Part shown: piece by piece, positions 1-6,618 of the stretch | Layout of the letters: each line of letters begins with the position of its first letter | Numbering within the stretch: the first letter of the stretch is position 1 | Origin: Bacillota bacterium | GTDB lineage: Bacteria > Bacillota > Clostridia > Saccharofermentanales > Fastidiosipilaceae | NCBI GenBank assembly: GCA_023388205.1 | Contig: JAEWGS010000122.1 | Coordinates: 1 to 9,822 of the forward strand | Length of the DNA stretch: 9,822 nucleotides | Direction: 5' to 3' | Notes under the pieces: model-generated | Told to the model about the DNA's origin: nothing | What the model saw: the letters and a program-made list of their open reading frames with translations, nothing else | The model's database searches: none | Translations under genes and position numbers: made by a program

Positions 1-117
1 ACTTAAATGTCTGTTTGTCAATAAATTAATTTGTACAGCTGCGCCTTTCTTGATCGTGAATGAGGTCCTGGATTTCAGAGGCTTGACACAGAAAGAACTC
101 CAAACGAACACAGTTTG

Positions 118-149
118 TTAACAGTAATGCAGGAAAAGTCATGTATAAT
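118..149 (+). promoter_or_regulatory. Possible promoter for the M28-like lipoprotein gene
   Basis: A perfect TATAAT lies at 144-149, about 36 bases before the preferred ATG. The best nearby -35 candidates (TTGTTA at 115-120, TTAACA at 118-123) are spaced 23 and 20 bases away, which is too long. A perfect TTGACA at 83-88 has no matching -10. A small inverted repeat, CAAAC at 101-105 with GTTTG at 113-117, lies just upstream. The rest of bases 1-172 shows no gene on either strand. The -10 is convincing by sequence; the assignment as a whole is weak. Confidence 0.35.
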
Positions 150-170
150 TACTACGCCCATATTATTGCA

Positions 171-180
171 AGGTGGAAGG
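171..180 (+). promoter_or_regulatory. Ribosome binding site deciding the ATG at 185
   Basis: AGGTGGAAGG is purine-rich and ends 4 bases before the ATG at 185. The alternative GTG start at 173 lies inside this sequence and has no ribosome binding site of its own, so the ATG at 185 is preferred. Confidence 0.6.
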
Positions 181-184
181 AAAC

Positions 185-1399
185 ATGCAGCGAATCGAAT
201 CCTTAGTCGGATCGAGTCGAAAAATGATCACTTCTTTGAAGCGCATAAGCCTGCTGGTTTTTGTGCTGTTATTTAGCTTGCAATTGGTCGCTTGCCGTCG
301 CTCTTCCCAGGAACTCTCCCCAAAAGATTATGGAGACTACGGGGCGCAAATAGCTCGCCGTATCGCAGATTTAGGTGCAAGGCCTTCAGGGTCAGACGCA
401 GAGCGTCAGGCGGCGGATTTGATTCTCGATGAATTGCATCAACAAGGCTGGAATACAGAAGAACAACAGGTGAATCTGCCTTCGGGTGGCAGCTCTCGAA
501 ACATTATTGTGCGTGTGCCAGGATCAGGCTTTTATCAACGACTCAATGGTCCTGCGCAGGCTTATGTCGCACAAAAAGAGGGGCGAGATTCTGAGCAAGA
601 TTCAAGCCGCTTGTCGAGGACTTTGGTTTTTCTAGCACGAATCAATACGGAATACGGTGAGGGCGGAGCTGAAGCGGCGACAGGAATGGACGGCATTTCA
701 GACAATGCTTCTGGCGTGGCGAGCCTTCTGACGGCGATGAAAGAAATCAAGAAGCATATTTATGGTTTTGATCTAGTCTTCGCTTTTGTGACGGGTGGAG
801 ATCAAGACTATGCAGGAACACGCGTCTTGGCTTCGAGCTTTGACGAAGCTGCCTTGAACCGAATTGATGGTGTGATCGAAGTTCGCAACATTTATGCGGG
901 TGCAAAAGTGTATGCGCATGCGGGCTGGAACCAACTGACTGGAGATCGCTATGTGATGCGCCGTAAGGCCTACGAGATGACAGATGTTTCGATTGCTTAT
1001 GGACTGATTGATGAAGTTGGTGAAGATCTTTACTTGAACGAGTTTTCATCGACGGTTCCAAGTCCATTAGACGGGCGACCGGTTGTGTATCGAGAATTTA
1101 CTTTGCATCCATCGGATTATCGCGTCTTTGATGCCCTTAATGTGCCGATTGTTTTCGTCGAAGCTTTTGACTATAACGCGAAAACCGTTGAGGAGATGGT
1201 TGAGAATCGCAGCCAGAGTTTCAGTGAAACCTCCGGGCAGGTTGCGGGGACACGCTTTGATCGACGCTCGATTTTAGAAAATGCTTTGGATCCGGATCGT
1301 TTAGAAACACGAGTCAATTTTGTGGCTTTTTTGTTGGTCGGTATGGCTGACCGAGGGGCAACGGATGCGAATGATCGAATAACTGTATCTGATAGGTAG
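185..1399 (+). CDS. M28 peptidase-like lipoprotein, probably catalytically dead
   Basis: A membrane-anchored extracytoplasmic lipoprotein of 404 residues. It has a basic N-region, a hydrophobic core at about residues 21-36, and a lipobox ending LVAC with the lipidated Cys37. The rest resembles the M28 zinc aminopeptidase fold: GMDGISDNASGVASLL around D173 matches the M28 GA-D-DNASG-A motif, FVTGGDQDYAGTR around D206-Q207 sits where the GAEE-GL-GS motif belongs, and HPSDYRVFDALNVPIVF at about 308-324 matches the late SDH-F-GIP region. What is odd is that the catalytic and metal-binding Glu-Glu pair reads Asp-Gln, the first His-x-Asp reads RINT, and no His follows at the usual late position. 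It may therefore be a binding protein on an M28 scaffold rather than a peptidase. An in-frame GTG at 173 would add four residues. The gene is 66 bases before the GH25 gene with no terminator between, so they may be co-transcribed. Confidence 0.72.
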   Translation: MQRIESLVGSSRKMITSLKRISLLVFVLLFSLQLVACRRSSQELSPKDYGDYGAQIARRIADLGARPSGSDAERQAADLILDELHQQGWNTEEQQVNLPSGGSSRNIIVRVPGSGFYQRLNGPAQAYVAQKEGRDSEQDSSRLSRTLVFLARINTEYGEGGAEAATGMDGISDNASGVASLLTAMKEIKKHIYGFDLVFAFVTGGDQDYAGTRVLASSFDEAALNRIDGVIEVRNIYAGAKVYAHAGWNQLTGDRYVMRRKAYEMTDVSIAYGLIDEVGEDLYLNEFSSTVPSPLDGRPVVYREFTLHPSDYRVFDALNVPIVFVEAFDYNAKTVEEMVENRSQSFSETSGQVAGTRFDRRSILENALDPDRLETRVNFVAFLLVGMADRGATDANDRITVSDR

Positions 1400-1450
1400 T
1401 TTTAGGTTAATTAAAGTTAAAACATATTGGAATGTGTTGTAGTAGAAATA

Positions 1451-1458
1451 AGGAGGTG
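1451..1458 (+). promoter_or_regulatory. Strong ribosome binding site of the GH25 gene
   Basis: AGGAGGTG ends 7 bases before the ATG at 1466. It fixes that start over the in-frame upstream GTG at 1427, which would put 13 non-signal-like residues before the signal peptide. Confidence 0.85.
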
Positions 1459-1465
1459 TCGTATC

Positions 1466-3394
1466 ATGCATCGATTCAAGGGGAAAGAGCTTTTGGCTTT
1501 GGGGCTCACCTTAGCTTTGGCTATTCCTCTATCGTTCTTGCCGCACATTCAGGCGGATGAGAGCGATGTGGAAACAGCGAGCTCTGAAACTGCTGAATCA
1601 CAGGATCTCGACGACGCTGAGACGGGCAGCGAAGAATCCGATGAAAATCTCGGGGATGAGGCGGACGAAGCGTCAGAAGCGGCGACCACGGAGGCGTCTT
1701 CTGAAACGCCCAAAAGAAGATCTCGTCGTGCAGCAGTGGAAGAAAGCGCAACTGGATGGCTCGTTTTCGAAGACTCGATTAAATACAAAGATCCTGAGAC
1801 GGGTCAATTTTATAAAGACGGCGTCTACGTTATCGGGAAACGCTCTTACCTTTTCGATCAGGATGGGAATTTGTTTTCGGGTTGGTATGATGCGAGCAAT
1901 GGTAAGCGCTATTACGCAAATGATTATGGCCAGGCCTATCGTCAAGGCGCTTTCGATGCGAGTGATGGCATTCGCTACGTTTTTGCCGCTGACGGAAGCT
2001 TAGCTTTGGGACAGTGGGTCGATGAACCAGGTTATGGACGTGCCTACGGTAATCCCAAAACGGGTGCGGCCTATCGCTTAGGTGCTTTTACTGCAGAAGA
2101 TGGCGTGCGCTATGTTTTTGACCGCTATGGTTACCTCGCGATGAACCGCTTCGTCGATGAGCCGGGTTATGGTATGGCCTATGGTCAGCCGAAGACGGGG
2201 ATTGCTTATACATCAGGTGCGTGGACCGTCCGTGACGGTATTCGCTACACCTTTGATCGTTGGGGCTATCTCGCCAAAGGTAAATGGGTCCATGAGCAAG
2301 GTTACGGCTGGACGTACGGTGATCCGGAGACGGGGGCTTCTTTCTCTAACGGTAACCGTGTCCTCGCGGATGGTTCGCGCCATGTTTTTAATGCCTACGG
2401 TTACGCGCAGCAAGGCTGGGTCTTTGACGATCGTGGCGGATATAGCTACGGCTTTGGTGAGAAAGCAGCTGCTGTTCGCAATCGCCGCATTCGTATGAAT
2501 GGTCGTCTTTATACAATGGATGCTCAAGGTTATTGGGCTGATCGTCAGAGAATTTGGAATCCGAAAAACTTGGATTATTCTGAGGATACAGTCAACCAAA
2601 AACTCTATGCCACATATAATGGCGCGTATATCAAGACGCCCTTTATCGTTAATGGTGAAACTGTTTTTGTATCGCCCATTGATGCTGCGGTGGCCCATAG
2701 TCCAGGTTGGAAATATTATGGGGACAAGGAATTTTATTTCTTGGAGCCGACGCGTATTGCAAAACCGTATCAGAAAATCGGAAACGCTTATGTTAATGGA
2801 GGCTGGGGTAGCCGTATTCATGCCCTCGAAAAGGGGATTGATGTCAGTGAGCATAACGCCACGATTAACTGGAATTCGGTCAAGGATGACGATGTCACTT
2901 TTGCGTACATTCGCGCGTCATATGCAGAAACGACAGATAAGCGTTTCCTAGAGAACATTACACGGGCGAATGCCGCGGGACTCAAGACGGGTGTGTATGT
3001 GTACTCTTACGCGGAAACTGAAAAAGAAGCTGTCGAAGAAGCGGAACACTTGCTCAAGATTTTGCGTGGGCATCGCACGCATTTGCCGGTTGTGTTTGAT
3101 CTTGAGGACGATAGCATTGTGAAGTCGGTGAGAACGAGACGTGATCGTACCCGCTTATTCTTGGCCTTTGCAAAACGTATTGAGGCGGCGGGTTACAAGG
3201 TAGCCTTGTATTCTAACTTGAACTGGTTGAACAACTATCTTGATCGCAGCATGTTGTCAGGCTATGAAATTTGGTTGGCTCACTGGAACGATCAACCCGG
3301 AGAGCGCCATGCGCTCTGGCAGGCTTCAGAAAAGGGTCGAGTCTCAGGGATTAACACGAATGTGGATATCGACTTTGCGTTCAAGCCTTTTTAA
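1466..3394 (+). CDS. Secreted GH25 muramidase with wall-binding repeats
   Basis: A 642-residue secreted lysozyme-type glycosidase expected to cleave the MurNAc-GlcNAc bond of peptidoglycan, acting as an autolysin or remodelling enzyme. Order: signal peptide (about residues 1-30, likely cut after IQA), an acidic Ser/Thr/Glu/Ala-rich linker (about 31-80) ending in a basic KRRSRR patch, aromatic repeats of about 45 residues (about 140-365) resembling cell-wall or choline-binding repeats, a joining segment, and a C-terminal GH25 domain from about 455. GH25 marks are KGIDVSEHN (D459), AGLKTGVYVYSYA, LPVVFDLEDD (D545 and E547, the DxE catalytic pair), YEIWLAHW, and the closing LWQ with NVDIDFAF. 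All expected catalytic acids are present, so it is probably active. There are no phage genes nearby and it has a signal peptide, so a host autolysin fits better than an endolysin. Transcription ends at the terminator at 3442-3476. Confidence 0.93.
   Translation: MHRFKGKELLALGLTLALAIPLSFLPHIQADESDVETASSETAESQDLDDAETGSEESDENLGDEADEASEAATTEASSETPKRRSRRAAVEESATGWLVFEDSIKYKDPETGQFYKDGVYVIGKRSYLFDQDGNLFSGWYDASNGKRYYANDYGQAYRQGAFDASDGIRYVFAADGSLALGQWVDEPGYGRAYGNPKTGAAYRLGAFTAEDGVRYVFDRYGYLAMNRFVDEPGYGMAYGQPKTGIAYTSGAWTVRDGIRYTFDRWGYLAKGKWVHEQGYGWTYGDPETGASFSNGNRVLADGSRHVFNAYGYAQQGWVFDDRGGYSYGFGEKAAAVRNRRIRMNGRLYTMDAQGYWADRQRIWNPKNLDYSEDTVNQKLYATYNGAYIKTPFIVNGETVFVSPIDAAVAHSPGWKYYGDKEFYFLEPTRIAKPYQKIGNAYVNGGWGSRIHALEKGIDVSEHNATINWNSVKDDDVTFAYIRASYAETTDKRFLENITRANAAGLKTGVYVYSYAETEKEAVEEAEHLLKILRGHRTHLPVVFDLEDDSIVKSVRTRRDRTRLFLAFAKRIEAAGYKVALYSNLNWLNNYLDRSMLSGYEIWLAHWNDQPGERHALWQASEKGRVSGINTNVDIDFAFKPF
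2018..2551 (+). repeat. Four coding repeats of about 45 residues in the GH25 protein
   Basis: Units begin with codons for VDEPGYG at 2018, VDEPGYG at 2153, VHEQGYG at 2288 and a diverged VFDDRGG at 2420. The spacing is 135, 135 and 132 bases. Each unit carries a core of the type DG-RY-FD-GYLA. A shorter, diverged unit precedes them from about 1880. The first two units are the most alike. By analogy with CW_binding and choline-binding repeats they probably attach the enzyme to a wall polymer; the ligand cannot be read from sequence. Confidence 0.8.
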
Positions 3395-3441
3395 TCTTCT
3401 TATTTCTGAAGAACTTTTGAGACTGAATCAAAAAAGACGAG

Positions 3442-3476
3442 AAGGAGGTGATCTTGGGATCATCTCCTTTTTTTTT
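3442..3476 (+). terminator. Intrinsic terminator after the GH25 gene
   Basis: A 12-bp stem (3442-3453 with 3458-3469, containing one G-U pair) with a TTGG loop is followed by a run of nine T at 3468-3476. It lies 47 bases after the GH25 stop codon and separates the cell-wall block from the nfeD-like gene. Confidence 0.92.
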
Positions 3477-3576
3477 GAGGGCAGAATTCAGCGTCAGAAA
3501 AGAGGAAAATATTTAAGCTTCCTTAAGAAGTCAATGCGACTCTAGACTAGAATAGAAGCAGAAAGGTGGTACAAGA

Positions 3577-4023
3577 ATGATGATCCTTCCTTGGGTGTTT
3601 TGGTTGGGCTTGGCGATCATATTCACCGTTGCAGAATTGCTCACCATCGCTTTGGTGAGTGTTTGGTTTGCGATCGGGGCGATTGCCGCGATGATCTACA
3701 GCTTTTTCAATGCTTCCATCTTAGCTCAAACTGGGGTGATGATTTTAGTTTCCCTCGTTTCCATTTTCCTGTGTTATATCTTTCGCAGATATATCTTTGT
3801 CGCCAGAGGGAAAAGCATCTTTATGAACTATCGGCGTGTGATCGGTCAAACGGGTGTGGTGACGGTGACGATTGATAATTTAGCGGGAACAGGACAGATC
3901 CGCGTTCAAGGAGAAGTGTGGTCTGCTCAGGCTTTGGGGACGGCTCGAATTCAAGAAGGGACGCGCGTTCGCATTGAATCTGTCCAGGGTGTCAAAGCTT
4001 ATGTTAAAGTCTTAGAAAGCTGA
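3577..4023 (+). CDS. Short NfeD-family membrane protein
   Basis: A 148-residue integral membrane protein of the short NfeD class. Hydrophobic segments cover about residues 3-25, 28-45 and 50-70, followed by a basic FRRYIF patch and a soluble C-terminal domain of OB-fold type (about 85-147). That domain carries the family features VIGQTGVV, GQIRVQGEVWSA and the closing GVKAYVKV. NfeD proteins partner with SPFH/stomatin proteins at membranes, and an SPFH gene follows 143 bases downstream, so the pair is probably functional. The start at 3577 has AAAGGTGG at 3562-3569. A possible -10 (TAGAAT, 3548-3553) lies upstream with no good -35. The length is normal for the short form, and the serine protease domain of long NfeD proteins is absent. 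Confidence 0.9.
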   Translation: MMILPWVFWLGLAIIFTVAELLTIALVSVWFAIGAIAAMIYSFFNASILAQTGVMILVSLVSIFLCYIFRRYIFVARGKSIFMNYRRVIGQTGVVTVTIDNLAGTGQIRVQGEVWSAQALGTARIQEGTRVRIESVQGVKAYVKVLES

Positions 4024-4070
4024 TCCTCTCGGCTCAAAGGCTAGCGTGGATGAACGTTTCAAACAGAAAG

Positions 4071-4102
4071 GTTTAGGCTCTTATAAAGTTTAGGCTTTTA
4101 TA
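4071..4102 (+). repeat. Two 15-base direct repeats upstream of the SPFH gene
   Basis: GTTTAGGCTCTTATA at 4071-4085 and GTTTAGGCTTTTATA at 4088-4102 differ at one base and have a period of 17. They abut the inverted repeat at 4100-4130. The layout suggests tandem protein-binding sites or a local duplication; I do not recognise a known operator. Confidence 0.75.
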
Positions 4103-4130
4103 TTGAAACTCTATATGTAGGTTTCAATAT
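4100..4130 (+). repeat. Perfect 10-bp inverted repeat upstream of the SPFH gene
   Basis: ATATTGAAAC at 4100-4109 is the exact reverse complement of GTTTCAATAT at 4121-4130, with an 11-base spacer in which CTA and TAG can pair further. The right arm also overlaps a 12-base palindrome, TTCAATATTGAA (4123-4134). No T-run follows, so it is not a terminator of the nfeD-like gene. An operator or a 5' leader hairpin is likely. Confidence 0.85.
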
Positions 4131-4131
4131 T
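4103..4131 (+). promoter_or_regulatory. Possible promoter of the SPFH-ATPase-DUF4276-hemW unit
   Basis: TTGAAA (4103-4108) and AATATT (4126-4131) are 17 bases apart and match four or five of six consensus bases each. Both boxes lie within or touch the inverted repeat at 4100-4130, so a repressor bound there would cover the promoter. The assignment is tentative, because transcription could also read through from the nfeD-like gene. Confidence 0.38.
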
Positions 4132-4166
4132 GAAGTGCTACACGAAGTAAATATTTAGGAGGGAAT

Positions 4167-5198
4167 ATGTTGATGGATTACATGATGTTTAGATCCTTAG
4201 AGCGGATGAGTGAGGTATTGCAAGATACCGATGCGGGCACAGATAAGATGTACCTCGTCATTGCCGTACTGGCTTTGTTTATCTTGATCTTGATTTTGCG
4301 TTGCGTTCGCGTGGTCCCGCAGGCGACGGTTATGATTTTGGAACGCCTGGGTGCCTACCATTCAACCTGGCAAACAGGGATTCATATCAAATTGCCTTTC
4401 ATTGATCGCGTCGCGGCGCGCATTTCGCTTAAAGAGCAAGTTGCAGACTTCCCTCCTCAGGCCGTAATCACTAAGGATAACGTGACGATGCAAATCGACA
4501 CCGTGCTCTTTTATCAAATTACAGACCCAGTGATGTATCGTTATGGAATTGAAAACCCCATCCTCGCTATTGAGAATCTGTCTGCGACGACCTTACGCAA
4601 TATCATCGGTGACTTGGTGCTTGATGAGACTTTGACGAGCCGTGACTTGATTAACTCGAAGATGCGCGTCATTTTGGATGAGGCGACGGATCCATGGGGC
4701 ATCAAGGTGAATCGTGTTGAGCTGAAAAATATTTTGCCACCGCGTGAGATTCAAAATTCAATGGAAAAGCAAATGAAGGCTGAACGTGAAAAACGTGAGA
4801 TGATTTCAATTGCTGAAGGTAAAAAAGAATCTGCCATTCGTGTGGCGGAAGGTGAAAAGGCTTCTGCGATTTTGCGTGCGGAAGCGAAGCGTGAAGCTGA
4901 GATTCGCGAAGCGGAAGGTCATGCGCAGGCCATTTTGGAGATCTCCAAAGCGAAGGCAGAAGGTTTGCGTATGTTAAAGACCGTCCAGGCTGATGATGCG
5001 CTTTTGTCTTTGCGCGGCATGGAGGCTTTGGAAAAAATGGCCGATGGTCGTGCCACTAAGTTGATTGTACCGAGTGAATTACAGAACTTGACGAGTATCT
5101 TGAGTGCCGCGCGCATGACGCTCGATAGCAAGGTACCGAATGAAGCCAAGGATCCTGAGACGAAGTCAAACGAGGACGAACATGCTCATCGCATTTGA
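4167..5198 (+). CDS. SPFH/stomatin-like membrane protein (QmcA type)
   Basis: A 343-residue membrane scaffold protein of the SPFH (band 7) family. One membrane span covers about residues 29-44. The SPFH domain runs from about 47 to 215, with VVPQATVMILERLGAYH, GIHIKLPFIDRV, and the typical LRNIIGDLVLDETLTSRD and DPWGIKVNRVELKNILPP. It is followed by a long Ala/Glu/Lys-rich coiled coil (about 210-270) that in the family drives oligomerisation, and the conserved LIVPSELQNL. Such proteins form large ring or cage assemblies with NfeD partners. AGGAGG at 4157-4162 is only 4 bases from the ATG at 4167 and 10 from an in-frame ATG at 4173, so either may be used. The last 17 bases overlap the start of the ATPase gene, which predicts translational coupling. 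The charged C-terminal tail is encoded over this junction. Confidence 0.92.
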   Translation: MLMDYMMFRSLERMSEVLQDTDAGTDKMYLVIAVLALFILILILRCVRVVPQATVMILERLGAYHSTWQTGIHIKLPFIDRVAARISLKEQVADFPPQAVITKDNVTMQIDTVLFYQITDPVMYRYGIENPILAIENLSATTLRNIIGDLVLDETLTSRDLINSKMRVILDEATDPWGIKVNRVELKNILPPREIQNSMEKQMKAEREKREMISIAEGKKESAIRVAEGEKASAILRAEAKREAEIREAEGHAQAILEISKAKAEGLRMLKTVQADDALLSLRGMEALEKMADGRATKLIVPSELQNLTSILSAARMTLDSKVPNEAKDPETKSNEDEHAHRI

Positions 5199-6618
5199 TT
5201 ACAGTCAATCCGAATCAGGGATACAAACTGAATTAGGTTTATCCGTAGAGGCTCTCGAAGCTTACCTGAACCAGCTGCCCCAGCAGACTGGTCGGGGGCG
5301 CGAGGGCCTCTGGCCTATTTTGCCGATAGCGGTGATCATCGGACCTAATGGAAGTGGGAAGAGCACCTTTTTGAACGCGCTCAAATCTTTGTCCGCTTGT
5401 TTGCGGCCTCAAACCAGGCAGGCTAAAGTTTCGCCAACTCAAGCGCAGTCCGCTGATCAAGCGCATCCCTCAGGTCAAGCGCAGTTATCACGTCAGTCGC
5501 TTCAATCGACGCGCTATATTTGGGCTCAGGTGGACCGTAAGCGCCCTTATGTGTTGATCGGCCGCTGCGCTCCCGAATTGAGCCTTGAACAGCTCGAGAT
5601 CAGGTCGATTGATCCCGCCTTCCATGAATTGTGCCTCGGGAAAAAAAGAAGCGCGGCGCGATTGCAAAATGCCGCAGCGGTAGAATCTGAGGAGCGCATC
5701 GCACTGCGTTATGAGGCGGGACGATTGTCTTTAACTCAGCATGTGAATGGAGAAGAAAATACGGTTGAACTTGAGGTCGCTGAAAAAACAAGAGGCGGCA
5801 TGATGGCTTATCTTGCGTATTTAGCTCAAGGCGGCAGTAAAACGGAGTCAGGACGCAAAGTGCTCGAAACGGTCATAGGCGAAGCGAGATTGAACTTTTT
5901 GCTTCGCTCCATGCAAGAGCTCAGCGCAATAGAAGTTGATTTGATCCATGATGACGAGCAAGAATGGCTTGAGATTTCCGATGAGATGCTGAAAACTTTG
6001 CTTCGTGAAAGCGGGCGTTATCACGAGCGATTATCCGGCCTGCGTCATGAACATTTGCTCGACAAAATGAAGCGCCTTTGTGAGGCAAAAAGACAGCACT
6101 CAATCAAAGAAGCGCTGAGTTCTTTGTCTCGCTCGGAGCGGCGTTGTGCTTTGATTTTGGCGAAACTTTTGAGCGAAGGAAAGCATCGGGTCTATTGCTT
6201 TGAGCATCCGGAGCAAAATTTATATATGGAAAATGTTGAGCTGCTTTCCATGGTTTTCCATGACTTAGTCGAAGAACAGCGCGTTGAGCAGATTATTCTG
6301 ACCTCGCACTATCCGAATTTCTTAGATCATTTTTCGCTGCGTGAAATTTGGTTTTTTGAGGATCCGGAAGCTCATTTAGGTGAAATTGGGCAAGAAGACG
6401 CCTGGCATTTTTCCGTGAAAGAGTCGCCTTTTGGGTCAGAAACGGAAAGCGAGGCGGAACAAAGCGAGGCGGTACAAAGCGAGGCTGAACTCGAGGCAGA
6501 GCAAAAAGGGCAAATCAAAGGCCGCAGAGCGTATTGTCTTGAGTCGAATGCGCTTGTTCGAGAGTTGATACAAGAAGGCTTGAAGCTTTCGCAGATTTGG
6601 TATGGTGGGTATTTTTAA
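5182..6618 (+). CDS. OLD/AAA_21-like P-loop ATPase, partner of DUF4276
   Basis: A 478-residue cytoplasmic ATPase of the ABC-like, SMC/OLD-related group. It has a perfect Walker A, GPNGSGKST (G54-T62), a signature-like LSRSERR (about 315-321), a Walker B region VYCFEHPEQNL (E341, H342, E344), and a switch His in LTSHYPNFL (H376). The EHPE version replaces the common EEPE or DEPE, so the second acid is His. No TOPRIM domain is fused, and that function is probably in the next gene, with which it overlaps by one base. Two short tandem repeats encode low-complexity inserts, one after Walker A and one near the C-terminus. ATG 5182 has a weak GAGGA at 5172-5176 and overlaps the SPFH gene by 17 bases; an upstream in-frame ATG at 5140 is less likely. 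ATPase plus TOPRIM-like pairs are typical of anti-phage modules, but that role here is inferred. A housekeeping role in DNA metabolism cannot be excluded. Confidence 0.85.
   Translation: MLIAFDYSQSESGIQTELGLSVEALEAYLNQLPQQTGRGREGLWPILPIAVIIGPNGSGKSTFLNALKSLSACLRPQTRQAKVSPTQAQSADQAHPSGQAQLSRQSLQSTRYIWAQVDRKRPYVLIGRCAPELSLEQLEIRSIDPAFHELCLGKKRSAARLQNAAAVESEERIALRYEAGRLSLTQHVNGEENTVELEVAEKTRGGMMAYLAYLAQGGSKTESGRKVLETVIGEARLNFLLRSMQELSAIEVDLIHDDEQEWLEISDEMLKTLLRESGRYHERLSGLRHEHLLDKMKRLCEAKRQHSIKEALSSLSRSERRCALILAKLLSEGKHRVYCFEHPEQNLYMENVELLSMVFHDLVEEQRVEQIILTSHYPNFLDHFSLREIWFFEDPEAHLGEIGQEDAWHFSVKESPFGSETESEAEQSEAVQSEAELEAEQKGQIKGRRAYCLESNALVRELIQEGLKLSQIWYGGYF
5439..5492 (+). repeat. 18-base tandem repeat in the ATPase gene
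   Basis: Three units begin at 5439, 5457 and 5475, each with TCAAGCGCAG or TCAAGCGCAT. They encode the hexapeptides QAQSAD, QAHPSG and QAQLSR, and a fourth, decayed unit follows. The array sits between the Walker A region and the next conserved strand, so it is probably a surface loop. The period is a multiple of three, so changes in copy number would keep the frame. Confidence 0.8.
6446..6490 (+). repeat. 15-base tandem repeat near the ATPase 3' end
   Basis: Three nearly identical 15-base units start at 6446, 6461 and 6476 (AAAGCGAGGCGGAAC and two single-base variants). They encode SEAEQ, SEAVQ and SEAEL within an acidic segment after the last ATPase motif. As in the first array, the period preserves the frame. 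Confidence 0.85.

Noticed and set aside
2213..2854. 213-codon open frame on the - strand inside the GH25 gene
   Set aside because: It lies wholly within a well-supported gene, has no ribosome binding site, and its length follows from the biased composition of the repeats.
4100..4130. Inverted repeat considered as a terminator of the nfeD-like gene
   Set aside because: No T-run follows on the + strand, and the arms overlap a possible promoter.
4071..4134. Repeats considered as a short CRISPR array or an attachment site
   Set aside because: There are only two direct repeats of 15 bases with a 2-base gap, so no spacers. No integrase or tRNA gene is present in the window.
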